A stretch of DNA of 64,000 bases, taken from contig NZ_CP180212.1 of assembly GCF_047553015.1 (NCBI RefSeq), forward strand, positions 1,674,001 through 1,738,000. Direction: 5' to 3'. How positions within the stretch are numbered: the stretch's first letter is position 1; the number at the start of each line of letters is the position of its first letter. This stretch comes from Carnobacterium_A sp047553015. GTDB taxonomy: Bacteria; Bacillota; Bacilli; Lactobacillales; Carnobacteriaceae. Made by a program: the position numbers and the translations under genes. Positions 9,099-17,470 of the stretch are shown one piece after another. The notes beneath the pieces are model-generated. The model had not been told where the DNA came from. It saw nothing but the letters and a program-made list of their open reading frames with translations, and did no database searches.

Positions 9099-10349
9099 AT
9101 GAAAATTGGTTACGCATGTTTAACAGTTGGTGTATACAATACAAGCTTTAAAACGTGTACTCTCAAATCTGCAACTCCAGAGCATTTATTGTCACTTATT
9201 AAGCACAACTTGGATACTTTAGATCGAATCATTGATTACAATAGTAGTATAGGTATTACCCATTTCAGAATCAGTTCCGATATTATTCCTTTTGGCTCAA
9301 GTCCAATAAATACTCTTGACTGGGATACTCTTTTTAAGGAAGAATTTCATTCCATCGCTAAAAAATTAAAAAAACAAGCTATTAGAGTCTCCATGCATCC
9401 AGGTCAGTATACGGTTTTGAATTCACCGAATGAAGACATTGTTCAACGAGCAGTAGAAGACCTTGCTTACCATACCCGCTTTTTAACTGCACTAGAGACA
9501 GCTAAATCAAGTAAGATTATCCTTCATATTGGGGGTGTTTATGGGGACAAAGAAACGGCTATAGCGAGATTCGAAAAAAATTATGCCCTTTTAAGCCAGG
9601 ATATAAAAGATCGATTAATTATTGAAAATGATGATAAATCCTATCATGTTGGTGATGTCTTAGCGATCGGACGAAACAATCGTATTCCAGTTGTCTACGA
9701 TAACTTGCACAACCAAGTTCTTCCTTTTGATGTTTCTAAAGATGATCACTACTTTATTACTTTAGCCAATCAAACTTGGTCAGCTGAAGACGGTATCCAA
9801 AAAATCCACTACTCACAAGGTGCTACTTTAAAAAGAGCAGGAAGCCACTCTAAAACGATTGATTTAGCTGTTTTTGATGCTTTCTTAAAAAGTATTCCCG
9901 ATGTAGATATTATGTTAGAAGTAAAAGATAAAAATCTATCCGCTATCAAAGCTGCTAATTTGATTTCTGAAAACAGAACAATCTCAAACTTAGAACAAGA
10001 ATGGGCTAGATACAAATATACTGTTTTAGAACACAATCCAACTTTATATAAAGAGATTCAAGTTCTTTTGAAAGATAAAAAAGCTTATCCTATAATTGAA
10101 TTTTATTCCTTAATCGATCGAGCTATCGCTACAGAGCCAAGTGAGGGTACACAACTAAATGCTCTTTCACATGTATGGGGATACTTTAAAGAAACTTCTA
10201 CAGAAAAAGAGCGTAAAAAATATGACTCTTATCTTGAATCTTTCAAAAAAGGAACCTACTCTATTAATGCTGTTAAAGGCTTACTCTTAAAAATGGCTAT
10301 CAAGTACAATAATGACTATTTATTAACGAGTTATTACCTTCATTTTTAA
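9099..10349 (+). CDS. uvsE: UV DNA damage endonuclease
   Basis: A 416-residue UvsE/UVDE-type protein with the family start MKIGYACLTVG and internal blocks THFRISSDIIPFGS, VSMHPGQYTVLNSP, LILHIGGVYGDK and IENDDKSYHVGD. These supply the His/Glu/Asp ligands of the TIM-barrel metal centre. UVDE nicks DNA 5' to UV photoproducts and some other lesions. The ATG at 9099 is favoured by AAAAGGAG 6-8 bp upstream; an upstream in-frame ATG at 9045 has no ribosome site. The C-terminal ~120 residues are an extension found in many Firmicutes members. Confidence 0.9.
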   Translation: MKIGYACLTVGVYNTSFKTCTLKSATPEHLLSLIKHNLDTLDRIIDYNSSIGITHFRISSDIIPFGSSPINTLDWDTLFKEEFHSIAKKLKKQAIRVSMHPGQYTVLNSPNEDIVQRAVEDLAYHTRFLTALETAKSSKIILHIGGVYGDKETAIARFEKNYALLSQDIKDRLIIENDDKSYHVGDVLAIGRNNRIPVVYDNLHNQVLPFDVSKDDHYFITLANQTWSAEDGIQKIHYSQGATLKRAGSHSKTIDLAVFDAFLKSIPDVDIMLEVKDKNLSAIKAANLISENRTISNLEQEWARYKYTVLEHNPTLYKEIQVLLKDKKAYPIIEFYSLIDRAIATEPSEGTQLNALSHVWGYFKETSTEKERKKYDSYLESFKKGTYSINAVKGLLLKMAIKYNNDYLLTSYYLHF

Positions 10350-10415
10350 ATAAAAGTTAGTATTAAACGTATCCTGTTAGTCTTCAATAAAATAAGAAAA
10401 ATGGAGGAAGCAAAA

Positions 10416-10787
10416 ATGGTAGAAATGTTAACGACTTTATCTTAGACGTTTATAGAGGAGTGCCCCATACAAAAAGATGTAGATGACTTGCTTATAATTG
10501 GAGAAGAGGCTATTGCAGCCTATAAAACGATTAGAGATAGTGCAACGTTTACTAACAAGCGTTTAATTATCAGAGATGCACAAGGACTCACTGGGAAAAA
10601 AATTGACATTTATTCCTTACCTTATTCGTCTATCACGATGTGGTCTACAGAAAATTCAGGAAAATCACTAGATTTTAATTCTGAAGTTGAACTATGGACT
10701 AAAGCCGGTCATATTAAAATTAATTTAAAAAAAGGCATAGATAGTCGTAAGTTTGACAAGCTAATTGCAAGTGTTATCTTGAACTAA
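10416..10787 (+). pseudogene. Bacterial PH-domain protein with an N-terminal amber stop
   Basis: The region encodes a small PH-like protein (core AYKTIRDSATFTNKRLIIRD, then QGLTGKKIDIYSLPYSSI), a family of unknown role. The best start is ATG 10416 with GGAGG upstream, but codon 10 is TAG (10443-10445). Reading on in the same frame restores homology-like sequence without a shift. Translation could only begin afresh at TTG 10488, which removes about 24 residues and has no clear ribosome site, or at a non-standard ATA codon at 10467 preceded by GAGGAG. I infer a recent nonsense mutation. Confidence 0.65.
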
Positions 10788-10877
10788 AATAGCTGAATAC
10801 CTTTTTAACAGAACCATTTCAGCTCAAATTTCAGCTTTGATTAGTGACGAATAAATTGAAAAGTTTTCTCACTAAAA

Positions 10878-10930
10878 AAACTCAAAAAAGCCATTAGATT
10901 TTCATTAAATCTAATGGCTTTTTTGAGTTT
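10878..10930 (-). terminator. Strong bidirectional terminator
   Basis: A 24-bp stem (AAACTCAAAAAAGCCATTAG... and its complement) around a 5-base loop closes the quinone-response operon on the minus strand and the PH-domain gene on the plus strand. Confidence 0.88.
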
Positions 10931-10931
10931 A

Positions 10932-11549
10932 TTAAAACTTACGTTTAAATGGGAGATCTTGTATCCCTGCATAATCCGTTCCGCCTAAACGGGCTACTGG
11001 ACGTAAGATTTCAGATAATACATAACCGTTTTTTGAATCATAAACTGTTTCATCTACAACCGAACCAATGACTCTTAAGATAACTAAGTCAGCTTCTTCT
11101 TTATTTTTATCGTAATCTTTCAAAGTCAAAGACTCTTCTAAAACAACTTCAAAACGTATTAGAGCCTCTTTTATGCCAGGCGTCTTAACTTTCATACTTG
11201 GACTTAAATTTAAATCTGTTAATTCTAATTCACTTTTATTTCTTTCTAGTGGTGTGGAAGAAATATCCATTGCACTAATAAGTGTTTCATCTACTACGTG
11301 AATCACTGCTTCTTTTTCTCTAAAAATATTCAGAAAAGTATCTTTTTGTTGTTCACCATTTCTTTGAAATGACACAATGACTAGTGTTGGTGAAATAACA
11401 TTAAAGTAACTAAAAGGTGCTAAGTTAATACTGCCATTCTCATTTAAACTCGTTATCCAAGCAATTGGACGGGGAATAATACTGCCTTTAACAAGTTTCA
11501 TTCTACTCGTTTCATCAATCGTATCAAAGTCTATCTTTAATTTAGCCAT
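10932..11549 (-). CDS. Flavin reductase family protein (FMN-binding split barrel)
   Basis: A 205-residue FMN-binding protein with the family features SIIPRPIAWITSLNENGSIN and APFSYFNVISPTLVIVSF. Such proteins bind FMN and reduce flavin or act in flavin-dependent chemistry. It is the last gene of a four-gene operon and overlaps the carboxylesterase upstream by 8 bp. In that context it probably serves quinone or electrophile detoxification, which is an inference. Confidence 0.8.
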   Translation of the reverse strand: MAKLKIDFDTIDETSRMKLVKGSIIPRPIAWITSLNENGSINLAPFSYFNVISPTLVIVSFQRNGEQQKDTFLNIFREKEAVIHVVDETLISAMDISSTPLERNKSELELTDLNLSPSMKVKTPGIKEALIRFEVVLEESLTLKDYDKNKEEADLVILRVIGSVVDETVYDSKNGYVLSEILRPVARLGGTDYAGIQDLPFKRKF

Positions 11550-12162
11550 TAAAATCCTCCATTTTTTTCAAAAGAAAGCTCTTTGCTTGCTCTATTTCTT
11601 TTTGAATGAGTTGGTGTCCTTGATCATGAGTATATGTTTCTACATCTATTAGAGCAGCTAATAGACTTGTTTCAAGCTCTTTAAATTGGCTTTCACTACT
11701 ATAAGAATCATTTTTTCCGGAAGTCATTAAAACGTTTACTCCTGATTGCCTCTTAAATTTCTTGTCAGAATTGATCGGAGAAGGATGAAATAAAAGAAAA
11801 GTCGAAACGGGCAAGTCACTAAAATTTTTCAACAGATTCTTTGCGAGATTTGCTCCATTAGAATAGCCGATAATAGTTATTTTTTTGTTCGCTGGACTAA
11901 CTTTCCTAGCTATTTCAAGAATTGAATCGTAAAGATTTTGCGTTGCTTTATCTAAACCCAAAAGGTCAAAACTACCATCTGGATAGCGCGCAAAATAACG
12001 ATTCATCCCATTTTCACTTACTTCTCCTTGAAAACCTATTTTTGTAGCTTTAGGATCAAGGATATGCGCTAACTCAAATAAGCTCGTAGCCGTACCCCCT
12101 GTTCCATGAAGCGAAATAATAATATGGTCATTTGTTCCTTCAGCGATTACCTGTTGCATCAT
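11542..12162 (-). CDS. Carboxylesterase/phospholipase, MhqD-like
   Basis: A 206-residue alpha/beta hydrolase. The oxyanion/HG region is LHGTGGTATS, the nucleophile elbow is GYSNG near residue 105, and the acid and base residues are likely in TSGKNDSY and DQGHQL. This is the small serine esterase family that includes Bacillus subtilis MhqD (YodD). The start overlaps the MarR stop by 4 bp (ATGA), so translation is coupled. Confidence 0.8.
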   Translation of the reverse strand: MMQQVIAEGTNDHIIISLHGTGGTATSLFELAHILDPKATKIGFQGEVSENGMNRYFARYPDGSFDLLGLDKATQNLYDSILEIARKVSPANKKITIIGYSNGANLAKNLLKNFSDLPVSTFLLFHPSPINSDKKFKRQSGVNVLMTSGKNDSYSSESQFKELETSLLAALIDVETYTHDQGHQLIQKEIEQAKSFLLKKMEDFNG

Positions 12163-12587
12163 CCTTTATCACCTGACTTTTTACCTATTTTTTTTAATAA
12201 ATAATGTAGTTGCTGTTCTTCTTCTTTATCTAACACATCAAAAATTGAGCGCATATAAGAAAAATGCTTTTCATATATTTCTTCAAATACTTTTGTACCA
12301 AGTTCTGTCAACGCAATAATCTGAATTCTTTTATCTGACTCTTTTTTATTTTTTACAAGATAAGCTTTTTCATTTAATCGTTCTAGGACATAAGTCATAC
12401 TGCTATTAGGGATTAAAACAGTATCTATAAGCTCTTGCGTTGTCAGGGAGCCTTTTACATATAGAGCTTCCATAGCTGTAAATTCATTTACATTGATTCC
12501 CGTATGAGCAAGTGAATGTTTTACCGCTTTTTCAACACTATGATACGCTTTAAATAAAATAATTAAACTTTTTAGCTCATTTTTCAT
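12159..12587 (-). CDS. MarR family transcriptional regulator, MhqR-like
   Basis: A 142-residue winged-helix MarR protein with the expected recognition region (TTQELIDTVLIPNSSMTYVLERL) and wing (KNKKESDKRIQIIALTELG). It lies between a ring-cleaving dioxygenase and a carboxylesterase, the same partners as Bacillus MhqR, a repressor released by quinones. It overlaps both neighbours by 4 bp. It probably represses its own operon through the palindrome at 13689-13712. Confidence 0.82.
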   Translation of the reverse strand: MKNELKSLIILFKAYHSVEKAVKHSLAHTGINVNEFTAMEALYVKGSLTTQELIDTVLIPNSSMTYVLERLNEKAYLVKNKKESDKRIQIIALTELGTKVFEEIYEKHFSYMRSIFDVLDKEEEQQLHYLLKKIGKKSGDKG

Positions 12588-13585
12588 TGATTGAAATATT
12601 CTTTTTCAAAATTTTTGGTACTTCTTACTGTATCAAAATGTGGCAATTGAGTTTCGATATATTCTCGTTTACTTCTCAAGTGAGGCGGCAATGTCAATGT
12701 TTCTCCTAGAACTTCATAAGATTCTTGATCATCAATAAATCCAGGACCTTCTGTTGATAATTCAAATAGTATATTGGGATATAAGCGAATATAAACTGCT
12801 TTAAAATAAAAACGATCAATATAGCCGGAGTTTGTCAGACCTAATTGATTAAATCGATTTTCAAAAGCATCAAGATGCTCTTTGTCTTCCACTCTAAACG
12901 CTACGTGATGGACTCCGCCATAGCCTTGTCTCGCATTTGGTGATGTATCATCTTTTTCCACAATAACTGAAGCACCATTTCCACCTTCACCCATTTCGTA
13001 GAGTGTGAAATTATGTTCACTTGTTACTTTTCGCATCTGCATAACATTGACTAAAGCATTTTCCATTCTCTCTTCAAATTGAACTTTCAAGAAAATCGGG
13101 CCTAATCCAGTAATCGCATACTCATTTGGTACTGGTCCTTTATACCAAGGTTCCCCGGAACCTATTCCTTTATTATTTTCATCTGAAAAAATAGCGTATT
13201 GTTGCTTATCAAAATCTTCAAAATAAAGAACTTGTTTACCAAAATGAGTGAGTATCTTGTCTTTTTTAACTGTATAATAGGCTAGTCTTTTTTCCCAATA
13301 CTTTAACGCCTCGTCATTAGAAACTCTAAAACTCGTTCTAGAAATATCATTTGTCCCTTTTTGATGAGCAGCACTTCCATTGAAATCAAAGAAAGTCATA
13401 TCCGTTCCTGCATTGCCACGATCATCAGCAAAAAATAAATGATAGGTTGAGAGATCATCTTGATTCACATTCTTTTTCACCAAACGTAACCCTAAGACTT
13501 CTGTATAGAATGTGTAGATTTTTTCTGCACTACTCGTTATGGCGGTCACATGGTGGATTCCTTTAAATTGTTTTACTTCATTCAT
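12584..13585 (-). CDS. Ring-cleaving dioxygenase / glyoxalase superfamily, MhqO-like
   Basis: A 333-residue protein with two vicinal-oxygen-chelate halves. Metal-site histidines are seen in GIHHVTAIT near residue 10 and GVHHVAFRVEDKEH near residue 223. It resembles the MhqA/MhqO extradiol dioxygenases that open hydroquinone- or catechol-type rings. It is the first gene of the operon, with GGGGG upstream of the ATG. Confidence 0.83.
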   Translation of the reverse strand: MNEVKQFKGIHHVTAITSSAEKIYTFYTEVLGLRLVKKNVNQDDLSTYHLFFADDRGNAGTDMTFFDFNGSAAHQKGTNDISRTSFRVSNDEALKYWEKRLAYYTVKKDKILTHFGKQVLYFEDFDKQQYAIFSDENNKGIGSGEPWYKGPVPNEYAITGLGPIFLKVQFEERMENALVNVMQMRKVTSEHNFTLYEMGEGGNGASVIVEKDDTSPNARQGYGGVHHVAFRVEDKEHLDAFENRFNQLGLTNSGYIDRFYFKAVYIRLYPNILFELSTEGPGFIDDQESYEVLGETLTLPPHLRSKREYIETQLPHFDTVRSTKNFEKEYFNQ

Positions 13586-13687
13586 TAGTTATTTACCCCC
13601 TATAGTTATATAAAAAAACTGGACACGTCCTCTATCGGCATCAATCATTTATTTACTGGTATTCATCTTGTTTTTGACTCTATGCCT

Positions 13688-13716
13688 ATATTATTACTAA
13701 TTCGTAATAATAACAA
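13688..13716 (-). promoter_or_regulatory. Promoter with embedded operator for the mhq-like operon
   Basis: On the minus strand TTGTTA and TAATAT are spaced by 17 bp. Between and over them lies a perfect inverted repeat with 9-bp arms, TATTATTAC-TAATTC-GTAATAATA (13689-13712). A MarR-type repressor bound there would block RNA polymerase. The match of site size (24 bp, dyad) to MarR operators and its place just upstream of an operon that encodes a MarR protein support autoregulation. Confidence 0.65.
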
Positions 13717-13883
13717 CTCATTCGACTTCTTACTCATTAAAAATTAGGTTAAGTCTGGATTATTTTTCGTTGTTTTGTGTTTAAAAAATAGACTACCTAT
13801 TACTAAAGTAAAAAAAATAAACCCCTAATGCTATCAGGATTTATTTTTATAACTAATTACTAATCAAACTTACTAGACTTAAG

Positions 13884-14924
13884 TTAAATAGATTCTCTAT
13901 TTACTTCTAAATTTTTATACGCTTCTTTCATCATTCTACAATGAACCCCTAAGATACCATTGGAGACTTGTGTTACATGAAAATCACCTTTAACACTTAA
14001 TGTTGAATACGCAAGTTCTCTAGAAATATTAAAACGATGGGTTAAGAAGTCGACAGCTTCCAAAGCTGCTTGTCTATTCGCTAAGTCCAAGGTATGACCG
14101 AAACCATGAGTCTCCCAGTGATCACCAGAATCTAAAATTGGATTTTCAAACAGTTTTTTACCTTTGTGAAGAATAATTTGAATGCGGCCATTCAGACTGC
14201 CTTCGATAGCTGTCCCACTAAGTTCGCCATCTCCTTGTGCAAAATGGCTATCTCCAACGTAAACACCCGCTCCATCTACTTGTACTTTGTAGTACATTGA
14301 AGTACCTTTAATAAAGTTTTTATTGTCCATATTTCCACCAAAGTCAAAAGGATGAAGCGAATGGACTCTGCCATTTCTTGCAGGCAGTACTCCGGCAACA
14401 CCAAAAAATAGATTTAATGGGATGGTTAGCTTCTCAGTTATTGGCATTCTTTCAACTGAACCTACTGGTGTGATAAGTCCTGGCGCATTTATTGGTCTTG
14501 GATATGGAAAACTAAAAATGGGATAAGTTATTCCTTGTTCTAGATCAACTTCATAAATAAAGATAGATTCTTCACGATTAAAACTGTTGGATAAATTACC
14601 CCAATTGGCTATAACATTTGATCCATAATTCATTCTAGGTTTTGTTTCGATAATCTTCATTTCAATAATATCATCAGGTTCAGCATTTTTAACGTAAATT
14701 GGCCCCGTTATAATGTGATCTCCCATATCTCTAGGTATATCATCGTAAATTTCTTTGATAGCTTCATCAAATAGTAAATCTGGCGCATCGCCTGATTGGT
14801 GATTTAAGGCTTCAATATCAACAAAGTCCCCTGATTCAATCGTTAACACAGGCTCCCAAGAATTATCGTAATATCCCCATTTCACTGTCTCAACTGTCGC
14901 TTTTAATTCATGTATCTTAGTCAT
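13884..14924 (-). CDS. Acetamidase/formamidase family protein
   Basis: A 346-residue protein of the FmdA/AmdA family, with GDFVDIEALNHQSGD and the conserved GDSHFAQGDGELSGTAIEGS block containing the family's acidic and histidine residues. These enzymes hydrolyse small amides to ammonia and acids. Length fits bacterial members. It has a separate ribosome site (AAGGAGG) and no obvious operon partner; an imperfect hairpin at about 13805-13848 could terminate it. Confidence 0.85.
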   Translation of the reverse strand: MTKIHELKATVETVKWGYYDNSWEPVLTIESGDFVDIEALNHQSGDAPDLLFDEAIKEIYDDIPRDMGDHIITGPIYVKNAEPDDIIEMKIIETKPRMNYGSNVIANWGNLSNSFNREESIFIYEVDLEQGITYPIFSFPYPRPINAPGLITPVGSVERMPITEKLTIPLNLFFGVAGVLPARNGRVHSLHPFDFGGNMDNKNFIKGTSMYYKVQVDGAGVYVGDSHFAQGDGELSGTAIEGSLNGRIQIILHKGKKLFENPILDSGDHWETHGFGHTLDLANRQAALEAVDFLTHRFNISRELAYSTLSVKGDFHVTQVSNGILGVHCRMMKEAYKNLEVNRESI

Positions 14925-15267
14925 AACTGCCTCCTTATTAAAATTAGTCGTTTAACTTATTACTATCTCAATGTTTCAAAAAAGTATCCGCACACTATTG
15001 AGCAAACTACGTTTATCGTGTCGTTATGAGAGCGCTATCTTTTAAGGATATAGGTTAATAAACTAATAGATTACCTACCTCCTTGTAGTATAAGAGACGT
15101 TTTGATAATTTTATCAAATGTGTGGATAATGTCAAGAATTATTAACTTCACAAGGTTACCTCAACACTCCCATTTGTGATAGGTGAACAACATACATTTC
15201 TTTACTTATTCTTATAGTATACGTGCCGGCCTCTATCTCAGTATACTTTTATTCAGTAAAAATGAAA
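14925..15267. other. Intergenic region before the intron remnant
   Basis: No supported gene. The part next to 14924 should hold the acetamidase promoter. The rest contains scattered stops in all frames. Confidence 0.5.
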
Positions 15268-15315
15268 AGAATTTCGTTTTCGTTTATTGACAGAATTTCG
15301 TTCTCATTTATTGAT
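15268..15315. repeat. Two-copy 24-bp tandem repeat
   Basis: Two copies of a 24-bp unit (AGAATTTCGTTTTCGTTTAT...) occur back to back with two differences between copies. The array ends 8 bp from the 3' end of the group II intron. Confidence 0.7.
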
Positions 15316-15322
15316 AAGAGAA

Positions 15323-15923
15323 ATCGAGTAGGTGATAGATGATTAATTCGCCTACCGATCTCTCACACCGCCGTGCGCACGGTTCCGTACACGGCGGTTC
15401 AATAATTTAAGTATCTCTGCTGGTAAAGTTGATTTAAATCTTTCAAACCCCACTTTGCCAGCTTTTTGTTGTCAATCGCTCGATGTAAGGTTTAACTTCT
15501 CGCCAATAGCCCTTTCGGGAATTAGACACCTTCCAAGCTTCTTCTTCCCTTACACCATACTTTCTTAGCATGCGAAATTTAGTAGACACTTTCTTCCATC
15601 GATTCCGTAATAGTTAATCCAGCCTTGAGCATAGAGGTTGATTTCTTTTATCTCTTCTTTAAATACACCTAGTCGTTTCCGACTACTTAATTTTCACTGT
15701 AGGAGATTTGTGCAGTATTGGACTTTACTTTGTTTAGCAAGCTCGTCCGTCTCCATTCAGCCTTATATCTTATATAAGATTTCTGTTCGTCAGTACGAGT
15801 ATTTGCGTCTGACTTCCTTCAGATTCCACTTCAGAATGGACACCCTTGTCATTCGCTAACAGTTCCTACCGTAAAGTCTGCAATGGACTTTCACCACCGA
15901 GTTATCACCAATGCCAGGCGCAC
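15323..15923 (-). mobile_element. Internally deleted group II intron
   Basis: The minus strand begins with the group II 5' consensus GTGCGCC at 15923 and continues into domain I-like sequence (GGTGGTGAAAGTCCATTGCA). At the other end, 15362-15400 folds as domain V (GAACCGCCGTGTACGGAACC and its pairing partner). After it a domain VI stem ends in CCTACTCGAT at 15323. Between them only scraps of the intron-encoded reverse transcriptase/maturase remain. The whole is about 600 bp instead of roughly 2 kb. It sits immediately after a terminator hairpin, the usual target of group IIC introns. Class is not settled. Confidence 0.8.
15403..15660 (-). pseudogene. C-terminal fragment of group II intron reverse transcriptase/maturase
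   Basis: Fragments on the minus strand read EINLYAQGWINYYGI, then NSRKGYWREVKPYIER and finally DNKKLAKWGLKDLNQLYQQR before a stop next to domain V. These match the extreme C-terminus of intron-encoded proteins. At least two frame changes separate them and the reverse-transcriptase domain is gone, so it cannot be functional. Confidence 0.75.
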
Positions 15924-15926
15924 TAA

Positions 15927-15958
15927 AAAAAGAACTAGGATTATGATCCTAGCTCTTT
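15927..15958 (-). terminator. Terminator hairpin at the intron insertion point
   Basis: The stem AGAGCTAGGAT / ATCCTAGTTCT is followed on the minus strand by T7 and then directly by the intron 5' end. It would originally have terminated the AbiEii-like gene upstream. Confidence 0.75.
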
Positions 15959-15966
15959 TCAGTAGT

Positions 15967-16210
15967 TTACTTTTTATTTATAAATTTACCTTGAATAATT
16001 CGTAAATTTTTTATAAACTCTACGTGCCTGCTATTTTCAAAAATACTATGTATTGCTTCCTCTAAAATAATAGCATCAAATTTTCTGTAGTAGCTAAATA
16101 ATATATATCATAATAATCCTTTATTCTACTGGATACTTTAATAAGATAGAGAATTTCATCTAGTTTTTCAGCTACTATTCTTTTCATAGGGTCATAGAAT
16201 ACAAATGGAA
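15967..16210 (-). pseudogene. AbiEii/AbiGii nucleotidyltransferase toxin fragment
   Basis: The minus strand reads MKRIVAEKLDEILYLIKV, then SSRIKDYYDIYYLATT. This is the typical C-terminal part of AbiEii-type nucleotidyltransferases (AEKL..., S-R-x-K-D-x-Y-D). A frameshift near 16095 leads into KFDAIILEEAIHSIFEN and a stop at 15967. The catalytic N-terminal half is missing. It is distinct from the AbiEii gene at 24 kb. Confidence 0.65.
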
Positions 16211-16258
16211 AGTAGATTGTTTAGAAAAACACCGAGATACTTTAAGGAAGGAAGAAAA

Positions 16259-16378
16259 AAACAAGATACCCTAATTCAAATTAGAGTATCTTGCTTTGTT
16301 TCCAATGATTTAAAAACAGCTGTAGGTGCCCATGGTACCCATCCCAAAAAAGTTAGATTATTTATTCTAGCTTTTTTA
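16259..16378 (-). terminator. Two hairpins downstream of the 16.4-kb gene
   Basis: One hairpin at 16347-16378 (AAAAAAG...CTTTTTT arms) directly follows the gene at 16394 and works for the minus strand. A second lies at 16261-16293 (CAAGATAC..CTAATT / AATTAG.GTATCTTG). No gene was found between them. Confidence 0.6.
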
Positions 16379-16393
16379 GGTCAGCACTTAAGC

Positions 16394-17137
16394 TTATTTT
16401 GATATTTTTTTTATCTTATTATTTTCCTTAGCTAATTTCTTTCTGGCTTCATTTTCTTTTTCCAATCTCTCTATAGTTACAATTTGTTTGTCTCTATCTG
16501 CTTTTAGGTCTTCTATCTTATCTTTTATTAATCCCTTTAAAGATTTCTCGTTTAATAATAAGTCTATAGCCTCTACTCTTAAACTTTCTTTATTTCGGTA
16601 ATCTGAATAATGTGTCATCAACAGCAATGTATCATTATCATCTAAGTTATTTTTTAGTATGTTATATGCATCTTGCCCTAAAGCTATTATTCTAGGATTA
16701 CCTCCTAGAATAGTCAGTTCTTTCTTTAATACTTTGATATTTTCTGTTGCTGTTTCAGGATGCTCTTCAACGTATTTTATTACTGCTGCTGAATTTTTAT
16801 CAGGATGGTTTTTTATTACATCTGTAATATACTGTCCTTCAAATGGAGTATTTACTAATGCATATCTCAATTTAAAATCTCTTTGTGCTTTATTGTCATC
16901 CGAATGAAAATTAGCCCAACTTCCAGTATAAGAATCTTTTCTATCCTCATGTACGCTAGCATTTAATGCGACAAATACTAAATCATTTCTCAGTTTTTTG
17001 AATATTTCTCTTTCTAAGAATAATGACATATCTCCTGTATTTGAAGTAGGTGTTTCCCCCACCTCTGCCCACAATGACCAACTTGCAACTTTCCCATATT
17101 CTTTATTAAGATCTTCATACACTTTTTGGCTTATCAT
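16394..17137 (-). CDS. Uncharacterised protein with C-terminal coiled coil
   Basis: I do not recognise the family with confidence. The 247-residue product starts behind TAGGAGGG. Its N-terminal two thirds look globular, with DLVFVALNASVHED near residue 55 and GGNPRIIALGQDAYNIL near residue 150. That pairing of strands and loops is loosely reminiscent of uracil-DNA-glycosylase-fold or DUF1643-like proteins, a weak resemblance only. The last 45 residues are charged and predicted helical (coiled coil). It stands alone in a region of defence-type remnants. Confidence 0.6.
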   Translation of the reverse strand: MISQKVYEDLNKEYGKVASWSLWAEVGETPTSNTGDMSLFLEREIFKKLRNDLVFVALNASVHEDRKDSYTGSWANFHSDDNKAQRDFKLRYALVNTPFEGQYITDVIKNHPDKNSAAVIKYVEEHPETATENIKVLKKELTILGGNPRIIALGQDAYNILKNNLDDNDTLLLMTHYSDYRNKESLRVEAIDLLLNEKSLKGLIKDKIEDLKADRDKQIVTIERLEKENEARKKLAKENNKIKKISK

Positions 17138-17470
17138 ATTAAATCCCTCCTATTTTGTTTGAATTTTTATTAAAAGTATTCATGTCTCTTTTAAAGTTTT
17201 TGTTCGTATTTTAATAGTTACCATCTACTTCGCTAACCCTAGAACGGCTTCAAAAAGAACTTTAAATGATCATTACTAATGGACTTTTTCAAAAAGATTG
17301 ATTGTCAAAAGAAATGGGTTTTAACGAAATTCACCAGGCTTTCCTATCGTCTGTTGCACACAAACGGAATAAAAATTCCAAGAAAGTCATTAAACTATCA
17401 AATGCCGTTGTGAGTTTTTCTGAGTTATATGAATGAAGATATTCTATACAACTTAATTTAACACATCAGA
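17138..17470. other. Intergenic region with an unidentified broken reading frame
   Basis: On the plus strand about 17320-17436 reads FNEIHQAFLSSVAHKRNKNS... up to a TGA at 17434-17436, without a start codon. It could be the tail of a lost gene, but I cannot name it. The segment nearest 17137 should carry the promoter of the minus-strand gene. Confidence 0.3.

Noticed and set aside
15638..15859. 73-aa plus-strand open frame
   Set aside because: It lies antisense to group II intron RNA sequence, has no ribosome site and no protein-like composition.
16205..16402. 65-aa plus-strand open frame
   Set aside because: It covers two terminator hairpins and overlaps the end of the minus-strand gene; composition is not protein-like.
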